Source of the DNA: Monarcha castaneiventris obscurior
Lineage: Eukaryota; Chordata; Aves; Passeriformes; Monarchidae
Assembly: GCA_026261815.1 (NCBI GenBank)
Contig: JAMPIT010000379.1
Span: forward strand, 23,143,001 to 23,207,000
Direction: 5' to 3'
Length of the DNA stretch: 64,000 bases
This document shows positions 52,801 through 64,000 of this stretch, piece after piece; positions within the stretch are counted from its first letter, which is position 1, and each line of letters starts with the position of its first letter. The notes below the pieces were generated by a model that was not told where the DNA came from, did no database searches, and was given only the letters and a program-made list of their open reading frames with translations. The position numbers were made by a program, and so were the translations under genes.

Positions 52801-54634
52801 CTGTTAGCGTATGAATTGGTGGTTAGTGTGCAAACTGACACATGGCTCTTCAAAGTCAGAGAAAAATATTTTTTTTCAATAGACCACTGATTAGATGCGG
52901 CTGAGTCAGAAGGGTATGAGTCACCACTCAAATGACAAGTGTAAATTTAGAGCCGAGGGGAAGGGAGGAGGCTTTTAAAAGCAAACACATTGTTTGAAAC
53001 TGAAGAAATTGAAGCCAGGTCTCCGCCACAGGATTTTGCTGGCATACCATGTATTGTCTAGAGGTGTAAGAAAATCACCCATGGAGTTGACACTGGTCTG
53101 TTGGCAAAATCCACAGTGAAGACACAGGGATGCTTAAGGAAGAGTGTTTGTCACAAAGCTGTTGTTGTGCAGGGGAAGGGTATAGCTATGCTGACAAAAA
53201 TAAAAATGTCTTGGGGTAAGATTTTGTCGATGCACGTGAAGGTGCTCCTGTTTCAATAGGCCCCTCAGAAAGTGAGGATCCCAATGTACAGTTTCAAGAT
53301 CCTGTATGGATTAATGTATGAACTATCCCTCAGCTGCACAGGGTGTGCTTGAAAACAGGAAGATCTAGGTGCGAGGGAGCCTTGTAGTCTCAGGATTCTA
53401 GTAAAGAGGATTGTTTAGACTGATGTTTGGAGCTCATTGTCTCAGTTTCCCCCAAATATTGTTTTAGGTGCTTACATTCTCTAACATCATTTCAAGAAAA
53501 TGGGAGAAAAATGGTCTAGATAAAATTGCCAAAAGGTGGCTTTGCAGCAAAATATTCCAGAGTAAATATTAGTGGACCGCTCCAAATTGGCACAGAATGT
53601 CAAGTGAGATCTATCAGGGCACTCACATGAGTGCCAATGAATATTTTGATTAATGGGAAGGTTGATGGAACAGAATCTCTTACGAAGTGCGTAGACATCA
53701 AGGCACAAAGCAGACTGTAACAACCACTGAGGACAGGATTAGAACTCAAGATAATTACTTGAGACTGGAAAAAAGGGGTTTGAAAACAATAGCTACAAAC
53801 AAACCCAACCTAAAAATCAATGAATAGCAAGGACCAACCCAGTGGAAGAAAAAGGCAACTAAACAAATATATATATATGGAAAAAAAAAAAATAAAGACC
53901 AAAATAAGACAATACCTTGGAGTATTAAATTCTGTTGTGGACCACAAAATGCATGACAGGACTACAACGCACTGTTGTTATAAACAAAACAAATCACCAT
54001 CCCAAATGAACAGGACTGTCTTCTGCAGAACTTATGAAGCAATTAATCTTTTTGTCTCTATGTAGCTCGGGGCACTAAACTTTACCAGAGATGCAGCCAC
54101 ACTAAGAAGAATAACAGGAATACTGAGAGATTTAGAAAATGTGATCTATCCGTCAATGCAGAAGTAATTCAGTTTATTTTTGGAATAAAAAAGAAGTATA
54201 GGAGAACATGATAAAAATTCAGTACTGAAAATACAGTGAAAAGTATTGAAAATATGGTGAAAAGCTAGTGATTTATGATTTTTCATTTCCAAAGAAAGAA
54301 AGAAAATAATAATAATTAATTTTCTGAAGGACAAGAAAAAATTATGGAGTGTGTTCCTTACACAAAGATCAATGAGCATCAATAAGCTACCTAAGTTGTG
54401 GCATCTTCCTTACTGAAGGTTTTAAAGATAATCTCAGGAAACCTTTGCCAGGGAGAATAGCAGGATTTTTAGTTCTCGTGAGAACAGGGACATGGATTAG
54501 CTTTCCTGCGAAAGTAACTTCCAGCTTTGCTATAAAGAAAACTGACTCTTCTTGGAAGCAAGGAGCAAAAGCACAAGGGAAAACAGCCATGGGTTCCAAC
54601 AGGAGTATTTTTAATTAGATGCCCTATGGGCAGT
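49871..54634. other. 4.8 kb of unique DNA, no gene seen
   Basis: AT-rich and non-coding in appearance. Frames of 96 codons (52165-52455, plus) and 105 codons (52348-52665, minus) overlap each other in a GC-richer patch and show no domain. Short simple runs (TATATATATA and poly-A) occur near 53866-53893. Confidence 0.5.
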
Positions 54635-54816
54635 TCAACGCTGGAACAAGTTTTCCAAAGGGACCGTAGCATCTCCAACTTTGTAAGTATTTAAAGCTCT
54701 GCTGGACAAGGTCCTTGCTGCTGCTTTAAGCATGGGGTTAAACAAATGACCCCCAGAGGTCCCATCCAGACTCTAGAATAGAATGGAATCGTGCGGTTCT
54801 ATGATGCCGTGACTCT
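54635..54816 (+). mobile_element. CR1 LINE 3' end, older copy
   Basis: A short 3' fragment. It has AACGCTGGAACAAGTTTTCC (for 'GCACTGGAACAGGTTGCCC'), CTGCTGGACAAGGTCCTTGC and ACCCCCAGAGGTCCCATCCA, and ends with TTCTATGATGCCGTGACTCT, the diverged tail repeat. The CCAGAGGTCCC block puts it in a CR1 subfamily like that at 44.5 kb. There are several substitutions and small deletions. Confidence 0.85.
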
Positions 54817-55064
54817 ACTGTTGCATTTATACATGAAAAGGGTGTCATATCACCCTGGATATAAAATGTGGCTTTAGTCCAGAGAAGGAAAACTGAAAGT
54901 TGCCTGTATTAGCATTAACAATACATTATCTGCAGGCTGTCTGGGATTTCCTCCATAAAATAAAGTTAGTTATTTTCCATAATTACCTTCAATCTACATA
55001 AATGAAAATCAATCTTCATTAAAATATCTTTCAACTCCTCACCCATTCCCTCCCCGTTTCTCTT

Positions 55065-55225
55065 TAGATAACCAAATTTATTAATATTTTTAATCAGAGA
55101 ACAACACAGAAAAGAGCATTATCAAAAGCTGTCTTTGGGAAGTGACTTAACTGATTTGCCTTTGATCCCTGTCAGCGAGTAATTAGCTTAAAATTTTCAA
55201 TGTCAAAATGGCTGGGGGAAAGAAA
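55065..55225. promoter_or_regulatory. Conserved non-coding element-like patch (tentative)
   Basis: An AT-rich segment free of repeats and stops-only in character. It contains a TCF/LEF-type CTTTGATC (55160-55167), a homeodomain TAATTA (55180-55185), and a motif-rich upstream AAATTTATTAATATTTTTAATC. Many vertebrate developmental enhancers have this composition and motif mix. Conservation cannot be judged from one sequence, so this is only a pointer. Confidence 0.2.
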
Positions 55226-57813
55226 ATAAGAGAAATTATCTTCTATTCTATATTTTGGCAGAAGTGTTAGCCCCACACTTGAACTGAAGTTGACTACATT
55301 ATTATGATGTAGTTAGAAAAGCAGGAACCTCTTTTACTATAATTTAGTTCTCTAGCGTGTAGAATTAGCTGTTTCATTCATAGTTATTATAAAATGTTCT
55401 TTGGACACATAACATGTTTCCAATGAAGGGTGTCAATTTCAATATTGCTGCCTATCAGCTAGAATAAAAGTGTGCTCTTTGTTTTTTAAGGTTGCTTTAG
55501 ACTTATGTGAGGGTAGGTCCAGATGGCGTTTGGTCCACAGTGATTTCAAGCAAAGCACTGGGTGAGTTTCAGTTCTGACTACTTGCACAGCAGGTGATGG
55601 CTAGGTCAGCAGGCAGTCAGGTGTGACAGCAACAAGCTTCCAAATCTACCAGAAGGCCCTCTGCAGACCTCTGACCAGGGAATTGAGAACAGCATCTGTC
55701 AGCTAAGAGGGTTGTCCATTTTCCCATCACTGAATCTGCAGAGAGCCAGTTAATCTTATGTCAGTGCTGCTTTCCAGCAAAATGAGGCTTTTAAAAGCCC
55801 CCAGGAACAGACACAGACATGCAGAGAGCCAGTGATGTAAGAGACACTTGAAAACGGGCTTTGAAAACTTTTAGGAAAACTGTAGAGCAAGATGCCTGCA
55901 TATGCAAATATATACTTTTATAACAAGTTTGGAAATATCTGGTGTGATGACAGCCCAGAGGAACAGGAAGAAGGTTCATAGAGACAAGAGCATATCCATG
56001 TAACAGTGAGTGGCACTGGAGTTTCAGAACAGCGGAAGGACAAGCTAAATGAATTAACTTGGATTTTCAGCAGTTCTCTGAGGACTGCTTGAAGAAGTTA
56101 AATAAGTCCTCTTCAGGTGGCCTGCTTCCCAGGAGAACTGCAGTCAGTGGTAAGTGAAAATACTCAGGGAATATCATTGTATTCTGAGAGCAGATCTTGA
56201 AATAAAAGACCAAACCTTCCTAGCACCTTTGCAGAATTTGGCATGAGCTTTTACACAGGTGCAGGGTTTGGGCCAATTTGTGAATGCAAAAGGAAAAAGT
56301 TTGATGTGCTCCTTAATATGCACCCAGCACCTGCCTATCCAAAATGCAGGGAACCAAAGTAACTGAGCTACCCTGAAGGCCCCATCACCTCACAAATGCA
56401 ACCATGTGCTCCCACTGTTCTGAACTCAGCATTTGTGAGTCCTTTCTATGAGCCATTTTGACTTAGTCTGGCAGAGAACTAAACCAGAACAAAACACCTG
56501 CTCCTGGTGAAAAAATTCAAGCGGCTCAGAGAGGCTCATCTGCTCAGGTTCAGTGCCAGTGCAGCAAAGCAGATGACAGCACAGGTCTGGGAGAGATGGA
56601 GGATGACAAGAGAACTCTTTGTAGGGAGCTGAGTGACAATTCTGCTGCTTAATAGATCTTGGAGACATTTCTTGGAGGGCTGTGGCTCCTAGGCAACTTT
56701 TTCTCTCCAGAAACTGTAAAGACAGCATAGAGTAATGAGCTCATAGTTAGACATCCAGATTTTAGATGCTTACATGAGTATATATAAGACACTTGTACCA
56801 GTATACATCCCCATCCTTAAGGTGATATAAGAGGTTCAGATGGTCTGTTTGCAAGATTGTCCCTAAAAGGGTGGGGTATAGAAGTACTCTGAATTCTGTC
56901 TGCTTTTGCAGTCCTGAAATCATGAGGCTCCTGTACTTACCCTGGGAACCAAACAAGCAGTCGTGTGGACACACAGAGATGCAGAGGGTAAGTGGTATTG
57001 AAATTTAGCTCACTGGAGCTTGCAAAACTAGAGTTCATCTCATTTGTACAGTGGGACTCTGACTGCCTTTTTTAATCAGTTCCTCGCAGTCAGATTACTC
57101 ACAGGTGCTTAAGTGAGAACAGTCTGGATCCAGCTAATTGTGTGAATTAGCTTTTCTTTTGCCATGGTCTATACAGGAGAGCAAAATCTCTTCAATCAAC
57201 TGCAAAAAATCTACCAGACACAAATATGAGCACTGGAAAAAAACAATAAAATTATGAGAAAATGTGAAATATAAACTATTTTTCAGCTTAGAATCTCCAT
57301 GTTTTTTACAACCATTATATCCTCAAGCTACTCAACAACTCTCTGAAGAGACACAGGTTTCAAATGAAAACTATTTCTCCTCTATTGAATTAAAGTAACT
57401 TCGTGGTAGGAAAATGACTTCAAGAAACAGTAAGTGATGCTATAATCACAACAGACCCAAGAAGATGGCTTCAGAACACAATCAGCTGAGCAGGAGTGTG
57501 TAGGTGTCACCCACATGAGTAGGTGGCCAGGCAGGTAGCATCCTGCTGTTTTTTAACAGGCAATCCTCCTATGCATTTTTCCATGCTTGGAGGACAGCAT
57601 GTCCCACTGTACTAACAGGTTATTGACACATTTCCTACCCAGAAGGAACATCACTGACTCACTGGTGTCCCAGAGCAGACTTATTTTAGCCTGACAATGC
57701 TTATTCTTGGAGCAGAGCACAAGCTGATCTGCTGTGAAGCCTTCTGCATGGGACTGTTATTAGCAAAGCAGACAAACAGGAAGGCAGGAGTCAGATAACC
57801 TTTTAAGTCACCA

Positions 57814-57865
57814 GGCAGCACTAAGTGGTAATGTCATAGGGCAGCACTAAGCAATAATGTCTTCC
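57814..57865. repeat. Two-copy tandem duplication, 26-bp period
   Basis: GGCAGCACTAAGTGGTAATG at 57814 is followed at 57840 by GGCAGCACTAAGCAATAATG; each copy then continues GTC(A/T)T. This is a small slippage-type duplication. Confidence 0.8.
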
Positions 57866-60800
57866 CCATTTGAACCTAGCCTACCTATATCACTGAAAAT
57901 ATATTACAAACTATGATATCGCTTGGACATGTGCAATGGGAAATAATCACAATTAAAAATAAAGTTCTGCCTCCTTAAAACACAAAAATTACTTGTCTGT
58001 CAGTGTGTACATTCCCTTTCTTTTCTAGATCTCCTATTGACCTGGTACCATTCACTTGGCAAGGTGCAACTCACATGTAGAGGCTGAACTTAATATTTGA
58101 GGAAGCAAAAAATACCTTATTCACATGCCAAAACAGGTGAAGGACTTCCACTCAAACAAAATAGGAAGCAGAGAGGTTAATTTTTTCAGGACTGGAGGGG
58201 AGAGTATTTCAAGGATGGGGGTTGGCTCTCTGTCCTTTGTCTTCACAAGTAGCAAAGTTAGTCCCAAGAATTGATGTCACTCATAATCAGGCTTGCTACA
58301 CATTAGGCTATATCTGTAATGCACCTTGTAAGTCAAAAACAAGCAGCCCATAAACACCAGCTCATTTTACCACCCATAGGTTTAGAGTCTTTTGTCAAGT
58401 CCACCTTATAGCCTGTCTCCTTTAATTGCTCAAAACTGACTGCTGGAGCACAGTTATGGCTGGAAATAAACTATATTACACAGAGATCTCAGTTCATGAT
58501 CGGTAGCCATGGAAACGCCAAGCAATAAGGCTTTGGAAAGGAAATGGCCGTAAAGGGCAAAAATGTGCATCTTGAATCCAGACAAGTGGGATACTGAGGA
58601 GTTTTTGTTTCTTCAGAAGGAAATTTCTTGTTTCTGTTTCAAGGCAATTAACTTCTTCATTTTCTTCACAGAAACTAACACTCATACATTTATATATGTA
58701 ATGTGATTTTGGTGGCATGATCAGCATTTCTCAAGCCCAGTCCTGAGCTTCTTCACCTGTTGCACATCCTCTAAAGCTAGACTCAATCCCTCTGCCTGTA
58801 ATGGTTTTGAAATGTGGGTTTAAATATTTTCAAAGTTTTCAGATCACTACTTTTATTAGTTCAAATTGATAGTGCATTTTTTGCTTTGTGGGCAACATTA
58901 AAATCCAAGAAAATCAAATGGACAAACAGCTGCTTTTCAAAGAACTGCATAAATTAAGTATAAACAAACCCAGCAATCTGGTAGGTCTGTCAGTTTCTGT
59001 AATAGGAGACAGATATCATTAACTTTCTTAGGCAATCATCATACAGAAGCCTAAATATTTGATTTTATTTTTTGTTTTTCTATCCAAAAAGCCAGCTGCT
59101 ACTACAGAAGAAATTATACTGCTCTGATATGATTTGCTCTCAAGAAATCCAAGTCTGCTGCTGCTGCCCATCTCTAGTTACTTTTCCACAGCTTCTAATA
59201 ATTTCATTTCCTGTTTGGTTTTTTCTTTTTTTCCCCAGTGGTTGAAGCAAAACTGACAATAGAATAATTACTGTGTTATGTCTTGTATCCTTTTTTGTTC
59301 CCTTCACTAATCCATTCTCCCCAGGGGCACAGAGTTGCTACCAATTCCAAGAGACTTCCTTCCTTTACGTCTTCTTCCATTATCTTAAGATAAACTTTGT
59401 CAGATCAGGTGAGTTAAAAACATCTAATATACCTAGCTCACTCTCTAATTTGTTCTTTCCATTGCATTCAAAGGTCTTACCCCTTTGTTTTTGTCCATAG
59501 CTGTATTAGGTCACAGCTGACCTTTTTGATGAAGACAGTCTCAAAACTACACATAAAATTTTCCTTCTTGACTTTCTTTGTTAGTCACTTTTCCTGTCCA
59601 TTAGCTAGCAGAAAAGTATGGACTTTGGTCTGTCTTCCTCTTCCTTCTAATACAGTGATTGAAAATTCCGAGAATTCCAAATCATACCTGATGCTTCTTC
59701 TTGGCACTTGATTCATACTTTGTCCTTCTGATGTTGTTTTTACTTGCTCAGTTTGTCTTTTTATTTTCATCCTTAGTGATCTGATCTGGTTTCCACTCTC
59801 TAGTCTCTCTTCTTGATTTAGATGTCAATGAAGAGATCACAGTTTAACTAATCTGATCTCCTAGCATTTTTTATCCTCCTCTATTGGGACAGGATTGTCC
59901 TTCTACCTTTAGTAGTATTTTCTTGAGGAACTGCCAGGAGTCTTAAAAGCCTTTGAAAATCCATTGACATCTCCAAAAATGCTATGCAATCCTAAAGATG
60001 AATAACGTACTCTTCAACAGAGATTTATGTTTCCATCATAAATGTGACATTAAGCCTGGAAGAAAAGCTCAGTCTACATGGCTTCAGGAGTGGTGAGGCA
60101 AATAACCTCCAGTTAGGTGTCCCCATTAAACCCTTCCAAAATCATTCTTACCCAAAGTACCTTTTAGCACACCTTCACCATTGAAGTTCACTCTCACTAG
60201 ATGTATCTTTAATTGGAGAAAAAAATTTAATATCCTTCCAGGAAGAGAAAGAAAAATAAAGAATAAGAAATATTTATTTTTTAAAGATAAGTTGAAACTC
60301 AAAATCTTTTACTTTTCCTTAGTCTTGGATTGCTTTGCTTTTTTTCTCAATCTAACCTACATATTTATAATCTACCAATCAGTTTATTAATTATTTTGTG
60401 AAAAACTGTATGAAGTTTGGTTAGTTTCCTTTTCATTTGACATTGCTTCCATTCTGTAAATGCTATGCTTAAGGAGTATATTTGCTGTTAGGTGACAGTG
60501 GCTCTTCTGCTGGTCATTATAATACTGTCGCACTGAAAAGACAGTCACACCTTAATTGTGATTTTTTTTTAATATACAGTCATAAGAAACATGTCAGAGA
60601 ACAGGTTTTAGTGAAATCTCTTTGGTATCTTAAGTGGTCACTGAAAAATTCTTCATGCTACTATATCTTGCTTCTTCAGCAGTATTGAATAAAAGATGTT
60701 ATTTCAGCAGGAAGGGTAGTCTTTTATTCCAGTCTCTAAATCCATCCATAACTATCAGTATGTCTGATTTATGACTCCTTCCACTGTAAAGCATGACCAT

Positions 60801-61519
60801 TCACATACGTTACTGAATTTATTTTTACAGCAAATTTCTAAATCACTATCACACTCACAGGAAGTTCAAGGAATAGGAGGACAAATGAACAGGTTAGGGC
60901 AGAGTCATGAGCAGAAGTAAAGTATTTTCTCTGTTCTTTCTCAGTCACCAAAAATTCCCCTATAGACTATAAACATGTGGAACATTCCCTCTGGAAATAG
61001 AAAAGGGCTGTAGAGTGTTACCTAAATGTAACTTAAGTGTTCAAATTCATAAAATTTCCTTGTGAAGCACTGAGGGCTCAGAAGACCTCATGGAAGTTTT
61101 TTTGTCTTACAGAGGATCTAAATACTACTGCCCAAGCTTGATACCTGAAGTTAGGCTGCCCAAATTCCTGGTTTGAAGGCAAGTTTGCAACCCATCTTTC
61201 TCATTTGGAAGGTGTTTTCGAGCATGCTGGATAATAAGAGTGCTTCACAGAAAAGTATTTTTGAAATTAATAAATTGTATTAATAAATAATTCCAGTTAT
61301 TAAAGAAAGACAAACCCCAAACCAAAAACATCACAGGTAACATCACAACAGTAAGACTATGAGAACACTAAAAAATTTTGTCATAAACAGGCTGGAATAG
61401 CAAAGGATGAGGGAGGGCCTGAGCTGTGAACACAGCAGGCCTTTGCATAAATGGAAATAAAATAATAATAATTAATAGGGAAGTGAGAGAAGTGAAGACA
61501 AAGATGTAATGAAATGTAA

Positions 61520-61807
61520 GAAGAAATTTTTAGCAGTGGTGTATTGTGAAATTGCTTTAAACTGAAAGGCAGTAGGTTTAGATTAAATTATAGGAAGAAA
61601 TTCTTTACTGTGAGGGTGTTGAGGCACTGGAACATGTTGTCCAGAGAAGCTGCAGGTGTCCCATACCTGAGAGTGTTCAAGACCAGGCTGGATGGGGCTC
61701 TGAGCAACCTGGTCTAGTGGAAGATGTCCTTGCCCATGGCAGAGGGGTTGGAACTGGATGATCTTTATGTCTCTTCCAACTCAAACCATTCTACGATTCT
61801 GTGATTG
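61520..61807 (+). mobile_element. CR1 LINE 3' fragment, well preserved
   Basis: A 5'-truncated CR1 with AAACTGAAAGGCAGTAGG, GAAGAAATTCTTTACTGTGA, GAGGCACTGGAACATGTTG, AGCAACCTGGTCTAGTGGAA and CCTTGCCCATGGCAGAGGGG. It ends with ACCATTCTACGATTCTGTGATT, the tail repeat. It is among the least diverged copies in the window. About 1 kb downstream lies a CR1 of the same general type in the opposite orientation. Confidence 0.95.
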
Positions 61808-62849
61808 TGCTGACAGATGGAAGAGTGAACCACACTGACTTGAGAGAACAAGACCTGTAGAATGCTGATCTGAAACGCATGTTGTTGAAAATTGTTGGCC
61901 ACAAACCATGTCTTTACCTTGTTACACTGGGCTTCAGTGTTGCAGCTCTCCATCTTGAAGGCAGACCAAAACTCTACCCTGTATTTTTAATCTGTTTACA
62001 TATTGATATTTTTTGGACTGCAAACTGTTCACTACCTGGTTCACAAGACTGTCTGACAGCAGAGCTTCGCCATGTGTACTATTTAATTCTGCAGAATATC
62101 CTGGAATAGTTTCTTTGAAAGATGTTTTATGTAAATAATTATACAATTGATTTCACAGAGTCACTCTAGCAGTTGAACAGATCTGCGTTCAGAGGCAGGA
62201 AACTCCCTGAAGACAGCACATCTCCCAGGCCTAACTGTGGCTGTGTTTTGAAGAAAAGTTTCAGTGGTCTTAGGGGATTTATATCTGACAGGCAGACTGC
62301 AAATGCTGCTGTATAATAGCATGAAAATAAAGGCTGAGTATCTGGGACAATCAATAGCAGAAGTTAGATTCCCCAGTGGAAATCTAACAGCAAACCAAGA
62401 GTCATTGCTCCCCTAATTCCAAAACAGTCTGTGTTAGTCCCATAAACCAAACCATAAATTCTAGAAACACAGTCCTAACACCATTGCTGTGTACATGAGA
62501 GGTAACTGCAACTTTTCTGGTTTTTAATTGGGTTCATCTTTTAGTAATTTTTGTCTTCCAATACATCCACATACCTCTTCAAACTTTCTTTTCCTCACAC
62601 TTCCCCCTTGATATGCAAAGCTCTGACTGGATTAAACCTCACAGAAAATAAAACTTCAGTTTCGCCAGATGAAGGCACTGGGCCCTAAAAGGAAAAAAGA
62701 CAAAATCAAACTAGAGTAGATCTGGAAGTCAGAAAGTCTGGGTAAAACTTCTCTCCCTGGATTGCTGCAATGCCAAAAAGAATACAAAACAATAATAAGA
62801 CATTTCCTGAGTGTGCTACAAAGGTTAACTTAGATGATTTTTAATATAA
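61808..62849. other. Unique spacer between two opposed CR1 copies
   Basis: About 1 kb, AT-rich, without gene or repeat. It would form the loop if the flanking inverted CR1 copies paired in a transcript. Confidence 0.6.
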
Positions 62850-63170
62850 TAGAATCATAGAACTGTTTGAGTTGAAAGACATCTTAAAGATCTAGTTCTG
62901 AATTCCTTATCATTGGCAAGGACATCTTCCACTACATCACATTGCTCAAAGCCTCATCCCACTTTGAACACTTCCAGGGATGGGACATCCACAGCTTCTC
63001 TGGGCAACCTCTTCCAGTGCCTCATCATTCTTATAGTGAAGAATTTCTTCTTTATATCCTTTATAAACCTACCCTCTTTCACTTTAAAACTATTGCCCCT
63101 GTCCTGTCACTACAAGACCTGGTAAAATCTCTCCATCTTTCTTCTAAGCCTTCTTTATGTACTGAAAGGG
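62850..63170 (-). mobile_element. CR1 LINE 3' fragment, inverted
   Basis: The plus strand shows the complement of the CR1 3' end. It has the tail AGAATCATAGAACTG, then GAGTTGAAAGACATCTTAAA, GGCAAGGACATCTTCCACTA, ACACTTCCAGGGATGGGACA, CTCTGGGCAACCTCTTCCAG, GTGAAGAATTTCTTCTTTAT and CTGTCCTGTCACTACAAGAC. The match ends near ACTGAAAGGG at about 63170. The two plus-strand frames of 70 and 99 codons (62913-63241) are artefacts of reading CR1 backwards. Confidence 0.95.
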
Positions 63171-64000
63171 AGCAGAGAGGGGAGGAGACAGGGAATGACA
63201 TCCTTCATTTTGTATGGCCAGCAGGGGAGTTCAGTAGGTGATCCATGAAGTGCTGTGTTACAACCACAGCAGTACTTTAGATTGGTGATCAAACACTCTT
63301 ACACCTTCAGGGTGAGAGACACTCTGCCATTTCAGAGTCTAATCAGTGAAAAAGAGGAGTTGCAGGGTAGTTTCTTGTGGAAAAATTGAGTCTGTGTAGC
63401 ATTGAAAATCCTATGGAATTCTGCAGTGGCAGAATGAGAGGGAAAACAGAATTAGGGAACAGGGCTGTAGCACTGAAAACTACATATAATGATGCAACAT
63501 ATAGAACAGCAGGCTCAGGGAGTCTGACACAGGCACTGGAATTAGAGGGGCAGTTCTGCAAGCCTGTTTCAGTCCCTGGGATAGCCTTGTGATGCAGTGT
63601 GCACCACAAAACCACAGCTGAGGAGGACACTGGGCTGACCCAGTGATGCTTTACCCCCTCTGCTAGGCAGTGGCATCATGCTGTTTGTGCAGGAGCAGGA
63701 TGAGATCAAGACATGGGTGATGAAACTCAGAGGTGCCAGATTTCACTCTTGCTCCTTGCTGCCTAGGGGCTTTGTTTCAGCTTCTTGACTGCTCTGGGAC
63801 TTTATTGTGCCTCACCCACCTCCTCTGGGGCCCAAAGGGACCCACGAACCAGCTGAGACCTGTGTGTCAGACCACAGACCAGGACAGATGTTCAGCTCAT
63901 GCAGATTAGTTGTAGCAAACTGGGATGAAGGAGCAGGTCAGCAAGTGGCAAGGTGATACAGGCTGCCAGTTTGTGATTCTTGTGCCCCATGCATGATCCA
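63171..64000. other. Window end, GC-richer unique DNA, no gene seen
   Basis: A somewhat GC-richer end of the window. A 95-codon minus frame (63343-63630) and a 71-codon plus frame (63377-63592) overlap each other, and neither has a recognisable domain. No repeat recognised. Confidence 0.5.

Larger units (their letters stand above)
54817..61519. other. 6.7 kb of mostly unique DNA, no gene seen
   Basis: No gene recognised; the longest frame (100 codons, 56426-56728, minus) has no domain. It contains the conserved-element-like patch at 55065-55225 and the tandem duplication at 57814-57865, both listed separately. Confidence 0.5.

Noticed and set aside
62913..63241. 70- and 99-codon plus frames
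   Set aside because: They read an inverted CR1 copy antisense.
1..64000. CRISPR arrays, operons, phage or bacterial mobile elements
   Set aside because: Nothing of the kind is present; the composition and repeats are those of a bird nuclear genome.

Overview
This window looks like a gene-poor stretch of a bird nuclear genome. The main reason is the interspersed-repeat content. At least six fragments carry the avian CR1 LINE 3' end, with the characteristic tail of ATTCTATGATTCT-like units and the block 'GGTTGGA…TGATCTT'. There is one complete solo retroviral LTR of an avian type, and a few old MIR-like and L3/CR1-like remnants. The base composition is AT-rich with scarce CpG, and open frames never exceed about 125 codons. 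There are no bacterial features: no operons, no ribosome-binding sites and no dense coding. I recognise no intact protein-coding gene, rRNA or tRNA, so the window is probably intergenic or lies inside a very long intron.

Layout. Positions 1-12,062 are unique AT-rich DNA with one MIR-like relic. A 422-bp solo LTR sits at 12,063-12,484, inserted exactly in the middle of a 14-bp palindrome and flanked by a 4-bp ATAT duplication. Just beyond it, 13,385-14,220 holds the most coding-like stretch of the window. On the minus strand, successive frames of 41, 70, 32 and 126 codons abut or overlap with frame changes, like a decayed gene. I cannot assign it to a family. Positions 14.2-28.9 kb are mostly unique, with MIR-like relics at 18.8 and 22.4 kb, a small CpG cluster at 24.83-25.0 kb and an L3/CR1-like relic at 25.9 kb.

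From 28.9 kb the CR1 copies begin: 28.9 (+), 43.6 (+), 44.55 (+), possibly 49.7 (-), 54.6 (+), 61.5 (+) and 62.85 (-). Between them lie a 12-bp minisatellite (34.28 kb), a speculative exon-like open frame (39.2-39.5 kb, minus), an (ATCC)n microsatellite (41.4 kb), several perfect inverted repeats, and a stretch at 55.1 kb with the look of a conserved non-coding element.

There are no genes to describe as working together. The window records repeat insertion and decay, with two candidates (13.4-14.2 kb and 39.2-39.5 kb) that a protein search could promote or dismiss. All repeat assignments rest on recognising family consensus features by eye; no database search was run.
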